A DNA stretch of 22,059 nt from an uncultured Veillonella sp. (GTDB lineage: Bacteria; Bacillota; Negativicutes; Veillonellales; Veillonellaceae): the NCBI GenBank assembly GCA_934202215.1, contig CAKPXR010000026.1, forward strand, positions 1-22,059, in the 5' to 3' direction. Below the pieces are notes generated by a model. It did not search any database and was not told where the DNA came from. It saw only the letters and a list, made by a program, of their open reading frames with translations. A program made the translations under genes and the position numbers. Below are positions 6,823 through 15,051 of the stretch, piece after piece (position 1 is the first letter of the stretch; the number at the start of each line of letters is the position of its first letter).

Positions 6823-7410
6823 TTAATTTTTATTATCTTCTTCCTTTTCTAATATCAGATCCTTAATAACAGAACATTCAATTCCTATTTTCTGTTTTCG
6901 TATATCTAATATAGTCACTATTGCTATATATACATCTAAACAAAACAATAATACAACACCATTATTAACAAATACCTCATATGATTCTTTATTAGCAAAT
7001 TGTCCCAATAGAATAATAGCTATAAATAGCATATACAATATATTTCTTTTGAAGAAATATATTTCTTTTACATATAAGCAAATATATCCACCTAATGGAA
7101 TTAATATGACTGCTATTATAACTCCACAAGCTATTTTATCGACTGTTGATTGAGCTAAATTTATGGGTATATCAGAAGATAAAAAGTTAAAGATATTTAT
7201 TATATTAGATACAACTGCCCCTAATACAGCACTAATAAAAATAGTAGTCCATGGATATGACAAATTTACATTATAATTAACAGACTTAATACTTTGTAAT
7301 CGTCGTAACTCTTTAATACTTAAACTTTTATACTCTTCGTAATATTTATCATATAGTTTATCCCAATAGCCTAATTGATTTTTACATTTAAAACGGGACT
7401 TAATTTTCAT
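6823..7410 (-). CDS. Unknown four-helix membrane protein
   Basis: This 195-residue protein is not recognised. A basic, tyrosine-rich soluble N-terminus (about residues 1-50, with WDKLYDKYYEEYKSLSIKEL) precedes four hydrophobic segments at roughly 53-75, 90-114, 121-137 and 148-167. It ends in a charged tail (EKEEDNKN). The ATG at 7410 is preceded by AAAGG with a 4-nt gap. A TATAAT box at 7513-7518 lacks a convincing -35. Codon use is strongly AT-biased, unlike the acyltransferase to its left. It is monocistronic, with its own terminator. Small membrane proteins with helical soluble tips at the edges of variable loci can be immunity or effector proteins, but nothing here shows that. Confidence 0.7.
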   Translation of the reverse strand: MKIKSRFKCKNQLGYWDKLYDKYYEEYKSLSIKELRRLQSIKSVNYNVNLSYPWTTIFISAVLGAVVSNIINIFNFLSSDIPINLAQSTVDKIACGVIIAVILIPLGGYICLYVKEIYFFKRNILYMLFIAIILLGQFANKESYEVFVNNGVVLLFCLDVYIAIVTILDIRKQKIGIECSVIKDLILEKEEDNKN

Positions 7411-7573
7411 TAAACCTTTACATATATACTTTTATAAAACTATTAGTTTAGACATATTGACTCCACTACCATAAAATAATCTATCAAACGATGTTTTAAA
7501 CTTCATAATAAAATTATACATCATATCAATTATTAAACTTTATAGACTACCCTAAAGGTTTAACTAAATACAT

Positions 7574-7605
7574 AAAAAAGGTACCAACAAACACGTTGAT
7601 ACCTT
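7574..7605 (-). terminator. Intrinsic terminator after the 136-residue gene
   Basis: AAGGTATCAAC and GTTGGTACCTT pair on the minus strand (one mismatch, 6-nt loop) and are followed by TTTTTTATG. It lies about 40 nt past the stop at 7648. Confidence 0.75.
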
Positions 7606-7647
7606 CTTAGTCGTTTCATATATTATTTTGTACCTAAAAAAATTATC

Positions 7648-8058
7648 TTAATATACTAATTCACCATTAAACACACGATACTCATCTTCAATTTTAGTTA
7701 AATCCTTCACAAATAATCTAGAAGTTTGATTATCTATCTTCATTACCAATGTATTACCAATAGACTTGGCTTTATATATTACTTCGCCAAGGAAATTGAC
7801 AATTCTAAAGAATATCTCTTGAGGTGTCAAATCTAAATCAGTTAGTACTGAATCATCTTCTGTCAAACGAACACTATAAGAAGTATCTATGTCATCTTGT
7901 AATGTAAATCGCAGAATAACAGAACTTGTTTTTAAATCATAATCAAGGCGATATGTTTTTAAGTACCCATGAACAACTTTATATTCATTATTCATATTAT
8001 TTAAAATTTCAATTTCTATAGGTCTATTTTTATCTACTGATAATACATACTTTGCCAC
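7648..8058 (-). CDS. Unknown small soluble protein
   Basis: This 136-residue protein is not recognised. It has no signal peptide or membrane segment and looks like an all-beta or alpha/beta fold with two similar halves. An N-terminal KYVLSVDKNRPIEIEILNNM and a later LVMKIDNQTSRLFVKD each precede a charged strand ending in V-F/H-G-x-L (YKVVHGYLK, YRVFNGELVY). This hints at an internal duplication. It starts with GTG at 8058, preceded by GGGAG with a 7-nt gap. It has a likely promoter at 8161-8190 and its own terminator. AT-rich, and probably arrived with its neighbours. Confidence 0.65.
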   Translation of the reverse strand: MAKYVLSVDKNRPIEIEILNNMNNEYKVVHGYLKTYRLDYDLKTSSVILRFTLQDDIDTSYSVRLTEDDSVLTDLDLTPQEIFFRIVNFLGEVIYKAKSIGNTLVMKIDNQTSRLFVKDLTKIEDEYRVFNGELVY

Positions 8059-8160
8059 AATTAACTCCCAATCACTCTATATAATAAACCGAGTAATTTC
8101 GCCCCAAAATGTTAATAATCAAAAATATTACTTATTCATGAATTTTTCATTCATATTTTT

Positions 8161-8190
8161 ATTATATAGAAATGGCAAAACAGAAAGCAA
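8161..8190 (-). promoter_or_regulatory. Candidate promoter of the 136-residue gene
   Basis: TTGCTT and TATAAT with an 18-nt spacer on the minus strand, about 100 nt before the GTG at 8058. No clear terminator separates it from the operon ending at 8227, so read-through is also possible. Confidence 0.35.
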
Positions 8191-8226
8191 TAAACTAAAT
8201 ATTAAATTACTAATAAATATCTCATA

Positions 8227-9309
8227 TCAACGGGTTATTAAATAGTTCTCTATTGGTGTATATAATTTATATAGTGTATTTGACAATCTTATTGTTATTA
8301 TAATATCAACCATAAAGAAAACTAAATATCCTAAAATATTAAGAGTAGGGATAAAAATATGGCTAGTGATCATATAAATAATAGTATGTTGTAATAAAAT
8401 CATCGCATAGCCAACTGGTGCTAAACGATTAAAATATTGTATTCCAGGAATATTCTGCATAGCTTTAGCTATACGAAAGCTAAAATATATGATGGGCAAC
8501 CCTGACATATAAAGTTCTGGAGATTGAGGTAAAAAATTATTAATATAATTAAGACTATTAGGTGTTATAAATGAAGCTTTAATTAACGCCAAAATAAATA
8601 CTACTAAAGCTACTAAATTTATAATCTTATTGGATAATAATTCCCTTCTATAATACAATAGCATCCCAAGAATAAAGTCTGGTATTCTAGCAATGAAAAA
8701 CCACCAGGAAACAACAAAATATCGTCCAAAGTAGAAATAAAAAACTATCCCCAATAATATAAAGAAAGCAAAAATTATATACCAGACCTTACACTTAACT
8801 ACTCTATATAATAAAGGAGAAATCAAATAAAGAATAAATAGAGTACCTACAAACCATTCACCAACAAAAATATTATTAAATGATAATAATGTCATCAAAT
8901 GATTCTCATATGGCACCATGAACGATATTACATTTAATATCTCATTAATAGAAAGTGAATTCCATAAAATAGATGAAATAGGCGTAAATGAAAAAAAATC
9001 ATGATTTATAATTCCTATACTGAGATCGATAATACTCATGAACACATAAGCTATAATCCATGGAATAAAAAGTCTAATAAATTTTTTTCTATAAAAAGTT
9101 TTTAGAGACTCCTTCTTCTCTAATGTTTGTCCCATTAAATAACCACTAATACCAAAAAATAAAAGTACACCTAAAGTACCAGGCCAACTAGTAGGACCAA
9201 AATGGATCCAAATCGGATGGCCAAATTCAAAAAATGTAGAGTAATGCGCCCAAATAACTAAAAATACTGATGATACTCTTATGGTATCTATTGACATATC
9301 CCTGTTCAC
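8227..9309 (-). CDS. Acyltransferase family 3 membrane protein of the polysaccharide operon
   Basis: This 360-residue protein has about ten membrane helices. The N-terminus MNRDMSIDTIRVSSVFLVIW with His at residue 22, and LGVLLFFGISGYLMG in the second helix, mark acyltransferase 3. It probably adds acetyl or another acyl group to sugars of the polymer made by this operon. It starts with GTG at 9309, with GGAGG seven bases upstream; an ATG four codons later lacks such a site. It is the last gene of the operon, 16 nt after the GT2-HAD fusion. It is only distantly similar to the other acyltransferase (5434-6531) and is far more AT-rich. Confidence 0.86.
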   Translation of the reverse strand: MNRDMSIDTIRVSSVFLVIWAHYSTFFEFGHPIWIHFGPTSWPGTLGVLLFFGISGYLMGQTLEKKESLKTFYRKKFIRLFIPWIIAYVFMSIIDLSIGIINHDFFSFTPISSILWNSLSINEILNVISFMVPYENHLMTLLSFNNIFVGEWFVGTLFILYLISPLLYRVVKCKVWYIIFAFFILLGIVFYFYFGRYFVVSWWFFIARIPDFILGMLLYYRRELLSNKIINLVALVVFILALIKASFITPNSLNYINNFLPQSPELYMSGLPIIYFSFRIAKAMQNIPGIQYFNRLAPVGYAMILLQHTIIYMITSHIFIPTLNILGYLVFFMVDIIITIRLSNTLYKLYTPIENYLITR

Positions 9310-9325
9310 TACACATCCTCCATAA

Positions 9326-12300
9326 TTACTTAAATAATCGATAAATATACCTTAATCCTTTATATGTATACTTGATGCCATGTAATATAATAGGTCTATT
9401 CTTTAATTTATTATTAACTTTTTCTTTTAAAAAATCACGATTAATAAAATAAAGGCATATTGCTCGTTTCCATAAAGGTCTCATCCAGTAAACATAATCA
9501 GAACCACTTGCAAACGAGATATCAATGTCTCTAATTTGATTGTCCCAAAATTCTTTAAAATTTACATTACCGCCTACAAATAACTTATCTTCAAATATCA
9601 AAGGAGTAAATATTGTCCGATCTTTTTCTTTTGCCATATGATTAAAATACTCATGAATCAATGCTAAATCAGAATTGTTACTATATAAGTATTTCAAATC
9701 GTCTTTAAATATATTTACAATGTCAGATACAAACTTTATAGCACTATTTTGTATCAATGAAACAATAAAATTCTCCTTATAATCAAAGCTATAATCTTTA
9801 AATACATAATCAATCTCATTATTATCATTAATAAAAATTCGCTTTAAAGAAGGTTCTTGAGCACTTAATAACAGTTCTCTAATTAAACCTGTAACACCAG
9901 GACCATAATCTAAAAAAGTATATATATTTCCACTTGAATGAAGTGCTCTTGAATATGCAGTATCTTCATTAATATGTACATAGAATCCATCAATATCAAA
10001 ATCAAAACAACGTCTAAAGGTACTCTCTAATCTAAAACTATATCCAACATCAAATGTTGCACTTTTTCCTATAAAAATTTTACTATATGCTTCTCTTAAA
10101 GTCTCCCTATACCGGTCGATTTTCTCTTGGCTATAAATTTGATCACCAAATAAAGTTATAAATTTATACCACTCATCATTAGATTTAAACTTTTGATTAT
10201 AAATAATATGATGATTTTCTACTATAGATTTTGCCATTTCAACAGGAATAGCTAAAAAAGGTTTAAGCATATTAATAAAAGACTCTGGGCTTTGTGAATA
10301 AACATTAATGTTCAATTGTCTTAAATTATCTAAATCTAGCTTAGATTGAATCTGAAATGGTAATAAAGCCTCTCTTGAAGTACGAACATAATTAACTTTA
10401 GCTTTAGGTTTTATAATTGAAGAAACAATATCATAAGCCTTCATAGGCAAAAAACCATCTCTTGCTAAAAAATTAATAGAGTCATATTCATGCTTTTTTA
10501 TATTATTAGCTAACCAATAACTAATTCCATATAAATATGGTCCCAATACATATGTTCCTACCACTTTAGGGTCTGCATTAAAATCAGTATTATTCATAAA
10601 TTCAGAACTAAAAGGATTATCAAATAATGTATTTGCAATAACACCTAAACAAGCATTTAATCCTAAAAAACGTTCATAATAATGAGTGCCTCTCAACAAA
10701 AAGGACTTAGCAAATATACGTTGATACGCCTCACCTGTATATATATCAGAATTCTTTCCTTGCAATAAATCAATAGCCTTAGGCAATAAGAATGAATTCC
10801 ACCCACATTCTTTTGCTTTTTTTATATCTGAAGATTCCGTATCCCCAATATGTAAAATATGTTTACCAGATACACCAAGAACATTTGATATATAACGATA
10901 CATTTTTCCTGTATGTTTCATCACTCTCGTTTCACTCGAAAGAAAAAGATCATCATATTCAGAATAACCACAGTTATTTAAAATTTGTATAATAACATTT
11001 TTAGGTAAATACATATCTGAATTAATTATGACTTTCTTTCCAGTATATCTAGCAAGATCAAATAACTCCTTAGCATATTGGCGTGTATAGCAATATTTTA
11101 GCTCTAATTGAATTTCATCATTCTTAATCCATTGTACTATACTACTATCTAGATTGGATATTTCATTAAAAACATCATAAATTTCATCTAAGGTAATATC
11201 ATCATAAGACTTATTATTTACATATAATCTGTCTCGAGCAATACGTTCTGCATCTATTCTTAGTTGCTTTACATTATTCTTATCACCTAAATTAAATGCT
11301 GTTGATGTACGTTCTGCAAGTAAAGTAAATAAATCATGAGGTTTCGTAAACGGACGAAATACCAATGTGTCAAAAATATCAAAGCTAACTACTTCAATAT
11401 CAGGGTCTATAATTTTTTCCTTTAAAGTTTCCCCCAATAATTTTGTTTGAGTATAATGACTATAAAAATAATTTTCAGCACTACTTAACGCACATTCATC
11501 TTCCTTATTCTCTATATCTAGAGCTTTAATAAGTAATCGTTGTTTATACCATAATAAACCACTCTCTTTAATAGCCTGATACCATGTTTTCTTTAATACT
11601 AAATGCCATGCACTAATATACTTTCTATAAACTTCTAGAATACCTAATTCTTGATAAATAGAATAAATACATTCAAAAACATAAGAAATATCATTAATAT
11701 TTTTAAGTATTTTTTCATATGTTAATGAAGCTCTACTTGTACTGGACCCTTCATCTTTATAATAAAATACATAATCACCTTTTACAGATCGTAACCGTTC
11801 CGAAAAAGCATATAATACAGTAGAATATAAAATATCCTCACACATTATTAAATGCCTTTTTTGTTGCTTCAAATAAGGTAGCGCTTTTTCCCATATAGAT
11901 TTATGATAGATTTTATTCCATACAACCCATAAACTATAGTCAGAGCCTTTTTGTTGTAATAAACATTTAAGTACATCTTCGTTTTCAGCACTTAATTCAA
12001 GTAATCTTGTATGAGAATAGTTTTGATACTGATATGTTCCATTTGGAAATTCTAGTACATATTCTCCGATAACCATATCAGCATTATCTAATTCAGCTTT
12101 TTGAATAAGTCTACGATAGAAATCACAAGATACTCGATCATCACTATCTAAAAAAGCTATATAATCACCACTCGCTGCTTCAACCCCACTAATCCTAGCA
12201 GCATATAAACCCTTATTTACTTGATGCCTAATAAATGTAATATTAGGATAAATATCCTCATAAAATGATATAATTTCAGCAATATTCCCTGGAGATTTAT

Positions 12301-12424
12301 CATCAACAACTACAATTTCTATATTTTTATATGAAGATTTTAAAATACTATCTAAACATCGTGGTACTAATTTCTCAGTCCCATAAACTGGAATTATAAC
12401 CGATAATAATGGCTCTTTCATCAT
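9326..12424 (-). CDS. GT2 - HAD - ARDG-domain fusion glycosyltransferase
   Basis: This 1032-residue cytoplasmic fusion has at least three parts. Residues 6 to about 250 are a GT2 glycosyltransferase (LLSVIIPVYG, VVVDDKS, FLDSDD at 91-96). Residues about 345-560 are a HAD phosphatase-like domain with motif I FDIFDTLV (~347), motif II INSDMYL (~466) and motif IV IGDTESSD (~526). Residues about 630-1032 carry the tail seen in HAD proteins of COG5610 type (GPYLYGISYWL, FLARDG ~651, TSREALLPF ~680, DVGYSFRLE ~790). The ATG at 12424 (or the next ATG at 12421) follows AGGAGG, which overlaps the stop region of the ABC ATPase; the open frame extends upstream, but only inside that gene. Likely polymerises or terminates the glycan, with the HAD part acting on a phosphate. 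Substrates are unknown. Confidence 0.85.
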   Translation of the reverse strand: MMKEPLLSVIIPVYGTEKLVPRCLDSILKSSYKNIEIVVVDDKSPGNIAEIISFYEDIYPNITFIRHQVNKGLYAARISGVEAASGDYIAFLDSDDRVSCDFYRRLIQKAELDNADMVIGEYVLEFPNGTYQYQNYSHTRLLELSAENEDVLKCLLQQKGSDYSLWVVWNKIYHKSIWEKALPYLKQQKRHLIMCEDILYSTVLYAFSERLRSVKGDYVFYYKDEGSSTSRASLTYEKILKNINDISYVFECIYSIYQELGILEVYRKYISAWHLVLKKTWYQAIKESGLLWYKQRLLIKALDIENKEDECALSSAENYFYSHYTQTKLLGETLKEKIIDPDIEVVSFDIFDTLVFRPFTKPHDLFTLLAERTSTAFNLGDKNNVKQLRIDAERIARDRLYVNNKSYDDITLDEIYDVFNEISNLDSSIVQWIKNDEIQLELKYCYTRQYAKELFDLARYTGKKVIINSDMYLPKNVIIQILNNCGYSEYDDLFLSSETRVMKHTGKMYRYISNVLGVSGKHILHIGDTESSDIKKAKECGWNSFLLPKAIDLLQGKNSDIYTGEAYQRIFAKSFLLRGTHYYERFLGLNACLGVIANTLFDNPFSSEFMNNTDFNADPKVVGTYVLGPYLYGISYWLANNIKKHEYDSINFLARDGFLPMKAYDIVSSIIKPKAKVNYVRTSREALLPFQIQSKLDLDNLRQLNINVYSQSPESFINMLKPFLAIPVEMAKSIVENHHIIYNQKFKSNDEWYKFITLFGDQIYSQEKIDRYRETLREAYSKIFIGKSATFDVGYSFRLESTFRRCFDFDIDGFYVHINEDTAYSRALHSSGNIYTFLDYGPGVTGLIRELLLSAQEPSLKRIFINDNNEIDYVFKDYSFDYKENFIVSLIQNSAIKFVSDIVNIFKDDLKYLYSNNSDLALIHEYFNHMAKEKDRTIFTPLIFEDKLFVGGNVNFKEFWDNQIRDIDISFASGSDYVYWMRPLWKRAICLYFINRDFLKEKVNNKLKNRPIILHGIKYTYKGLRYIYRLFK

Positions 12425-12434
12425 GCTATCCTCC

Positions 12435-13163
12435 TCAACTAACTTTATACTGACAACAAATTTTATCAGTATCGCCAAAACCACGGATACGACCATGATC
12501 TAACCACAATACCTTATTACAAACTTCTTCTATCATCTCAATCTCATGGGAAACAATAATTATAGTCGTACCTTGCTCTATCATTTCCTTAATTCTTTTT
12601 GTACATTTCTCTTTAAATTTATAATCACCTACAGATAATACTTCGTCTACAATTAATATATCTGGATTAACAATTGTAGCAATAGCAAATCCTAATCGAG
12701 CATACATACCACTTGAAAAATTTTTAATTGGAACATCTTTAAAATTCTCTAATTCAGCAAATTCAATTATCCGGTCAAAATTACTTTTTAAAAATTTTCT
12801 ACTATATCCTAAAATTGCACCATTTAAAAAAACATTTTCTCGAGCAGTTAATTCCGGATCAAAACCAGCTCCAACTTCTATTAAAGGGGCTATCGAGCCA
12901 TTAACTTTAATATATCCCTCGGTAGGCTTTAATACTCCAGCAAGGATTTTAAGCAAAGTGCTTTTACCCGCACCATTAAATCCAACAACTCCTAAAATAT
13001 CACCCTTTTCAACCGTAAATGATATATTGTCTAAACTAACAAATTCATTATAAAATAATTTTCCCTTTAATAAGCGCATTACATATTCTTTTAATGTATC
13101 AACATTTTCTTCCATTAAGTTAAAAACCATACGAACATTTTTAACTTCTACCGCAGAATTCAT
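12435..13163 (-). CDS. wzt: Polysaccharide ABC exporter ATPase (Wzt/TagH type)
   Basis: This 242-residue ATPase energises export of undecaprenyl-linked polysaccharide across the inner membrane. Walker A is GFNGAGKST (residues 61-69), the signature FSSGMYARL (149-157), Walker B ILIVDE (169-174) and the H-loop His at 206. The SSGM signature and long N-terminal strand before Walker A are typical of Wzt, TagH and KpsT relatives. The protein ends right after the nucleotide-binding domain, so it lacks the C-terminal carbohydrate-binding domain of long Wzt proteins; this resembles short Wzt proteins that export without chain-end recognition. The ATG at 13163 has AGGAG six bases upstream, and the gap to the permease gene is 9 nt. 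The following gene's ribosome binding site overlaps its stop. Confidence 0.92.
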   Translation of the reverse strand: MNSAVEVKNVRMVFNLMEENVDTLKEYVMRLLKGKLFYNEFVSLDNISFTVEKGDILGVVGFNGAGKSTLLKILAGVLKPTEGYIKVNGSIAPLIEVGAGFDPELTARENVFLNGAILGYSRKFLKSNFDRIIEFAELENFKDVPIKNFSSGMYARLGFAIATIVNPDILIVDEVLSVGDYKFKEKCTKRIKEMIEQGTTIIIVSHEIEMIEEVCNKVLWLDHGRIRGFGDTDKICCQYKVS

Positions 13164-13172
13164 ACTATACTC

Positions 13173-13940
13173 CTATAAATACATAACAAACGTATTTTGT
13201 TTTTTATAAAAATAATAAGACCCTATAAGTAAAGCTAAAATAGAAAAAATAGCACATATACCTAATAATTCAATTGACGGAAAAGAATTATTATACGTAA
13301 TCTCTCTAAAAGCCTCTAAATAATAATATAAAGGGTTATAATTAATTAAAAACTTATATTCATCAGGTATGATATTAACTGGATAAAAAATAGGTGTTGC
13401 ATAATTTAACATTGTAATAACTACACCATATAAATGAAACATATCTCTAAAATATACTGTTAATCCAGATATAAATAGCCCTATACCAATACAAAAAACA
13501 TATAATAAGATTAATGGAATTAAACAAAATATAAGCGTCCAAGTTAACTCATGACCAGTATATACCATAATAGCAAGCATAGCTGGTAACGAGAATAATA
13601 AATTTATAGCACTAGAACTAACACGAGAAATAGGGAAAAGGTACTTAGGAATATATACTTTCTTTATTAATGAACCATTTTCTAAAATTGATCCCATCGC
13701 AAAGCTAGTTGCTTCGGCATAAAAAGTAAAAATTAACTGACCCGTTAATAAATATAAAGCAAAATTATCTATTTGAAATCTAAATAATTCTGAAAAAACC
13801 ATTGCTGTAATTAACATTGTAAATAATGGATTTAGCATACTCCATAAATAACCTAATATACTACGTCTATATTTTTTCTTTATATCTCTAGTAACAAGTT
13901 CTGAAATTAAATTTCTATATTTAATAATATTATTAATCAA
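13173..13940 (-). CDS. wzm: Polysaccharide ABC exporter permease (Wzm/TagG type)
   Basis: This 255-residue ABC-2 type permease partners the ATPase encoded next. It begins with an amphipathic stretch (LVTRDIKKKYRRSILGYLWS), the hallmark interface helix of Wzm/TagG, followed by six membrane helices at about 32-52, 62-82, 105-126, 138-160, 168-190 and 228-248. The PLFTMLITAMVFS and NPLYYYLEAFRE segments are family features. The start is a TTG at 13940, with AGGGGG eight bases upstream; it overlaps the end of the preceding gene by 8 nt, implying translational coupling. No ATG fits the conserved N-terminus. Confidence 0.92.
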   Translation of the reverse strand: MINNIIKYRNLISELVTRDIKKKYRRSILGYLWSMLNPLFTMLITAMVFSELFRFQIDNFALYLLTGQLIFTFYAEATSFAMGSILENGSLIKKVYIPKYLFPISRVSSSAINLLFSLPAMLAIMVYTGHELTWTLIFCLIPLILLYVFCIGIGLFISGLTVYFRDMFHLYGVVITMLNYATPIFYPVNIIPDEYKFLINYNPLYYYLEAFREITYNNSFPSIELLGICAIFSILALLIGSYYFYKKQNTFVMYL

Positions 13941-15051
13941 CCGTAAGTCCCCCTTTTCTTTTTATTAAATACAATAATGTAACTCCTTTAATTAGAATAT
14001 AAATAAACTTACGAGGAATATGTATTTGTCTTAATGTACCTGATAACCAAATAGTATTTTTAATTTTTTTCATAAAAGTAACATTTTGATTTAACAATTT
14101 TATCAATGAATCTACTTCTATTAATTCATTTTCCCATCTTTTAATAATTGATTTTGTTGGAAGTCCAAAATAATTATAATAGTTTAAAAAGCAATGACTT
14201 ATATCATCTATTACTATTCTATTTTTTTTACAATACTGTAATGCTCCTTCATGTAAATATCGAGTGCGACTATATATCACCGCTTGTACCTCTTGTATAT
14301 CTTCATATACTGGATAAATTAAATTATTTTTTTCTCTATACATCTTCACAGATGGATGAGGAGCCGTAAAAAATAATTCTAAAAGCATGTAAGAAAACCT
14401 AAATAATACTTTAAGACTAATATTTTTTGAAAAATTAACAAAAGATAACTTCGTATTTCCCTGAAAATTAAAGGCCTTCCAATTAATAAATAAATTATTT
14501 TTACTACAAAATAATGATAATGCAGAAATAATTGTACCACTCCCAAAATCAACAAGACCTATGCATTGATGATTAAACCTTTCAATATATTTATATAATA
14601 ATTGACCTTGTGACCTAGAATTCTCAATTATTTGAGATTTATTCAAATTATATAATTTTTGAACCCGATCATCACTTACTAAGGAATCTAGTGAATTCCA
14701 AGTATCTTGGGAAGATAAATTATATTCATTTATACAAATATCATTAATACCTAACCTATCTAATACATGACTTAATAAGATAGATTGAGGCCACGATTTA
14801 TATAATTGTAACTTTTCCTGCAAAGAATCATAGTACTGTAATAATGGAATAACTGCAGATTTACGTGATACAAAAAAATATTCTATATCGCAATTTATAT
14901 TATTCAAAGATTTTTGTAAAATATAACAATCTCTAGATACTAATAGCAACTTATCAATTTGATATATTTTACATGTTAAATTTAACCAATCAGAAAATCC
15001 CTTTAAAATAGGCCCATATATGTTATATCCAATATCAACATATTTATTCAC
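13933..15051 (-). CDS. Stand-alone ARDG-type domain protein, function unknown
   Basis: This 372-residue protein aligns by eye with the C-terminal part of the GT2-HAD fusion at 9326-12424. GPILKGFSDWL matches GPYLYGISYWL, LLVSRDC (37-42) matches FLARDG, FVSRKSAVIPL matches VRTSREALLPF, and VDFGSGT (~165) matches FDVGYSF. It lacks both the glycosyltransferase and HAD modules. A start at GTG 15051, with GAGG nine bases upstream, is preferred over the TTG at 15093, whose extra 14 codons are only lysine/glutamate rich. The GTG overlaps the TAA of the preceding GT4 gene by 8 nt. It lies next to the exporter genes, so a role in finishing or modifying the glycan is plausible. No signal peptide; one or two hydrophobic patches only. 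Confidence 0.75.
   Translation of the reverse strand: MNKYVDIGYNIYGPILKGFSDWLNLTCKIYQIDKLLLVSRDCYILQKSLNNINCDIEYFFVSRKSAVIPLLQYYDSLQEKLQLYKSWPQSILLSHVLDRLGINDICINEYNLSSQDTWNSLDSLVSDDRVQKLYNLNKSQIIENSRSQGQLLYKYIERFNHQCIGLVDFGSGTIISALSLFCSKNNLFINWKAFNFQGNTKLSFVNFSKNISLKVLFRFSYMLLELFFTAPHPSVKMYREKNNLIYPVYEDIQEVQAVIYSRTRYLHEGALQYCKKNRIVIDDISHCFLNYYNYFGLPTKSIIKRWENELIEVDSLIKLLNQNVTFMKKIKNTIWLSGTLRQIHIPRKFIYILIKGVTLLYLIKRKGGLTVD

Noticed and set aside
7432..7506. 24-codon ORF (MKFKTSFDRL...) just upstream of the four-helix protein
   Set aside because: No ribosome binding site and no hydrophobic or other feature; likely chance in AT-rich leader sequence.
12425..12496. N-terminal extension of the GT2-HAD fusion
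   Set aside because: It lies inside the ABC ATPase gene, and the ATG at 12424 follows AGGAGG directly before the GT2 motif.
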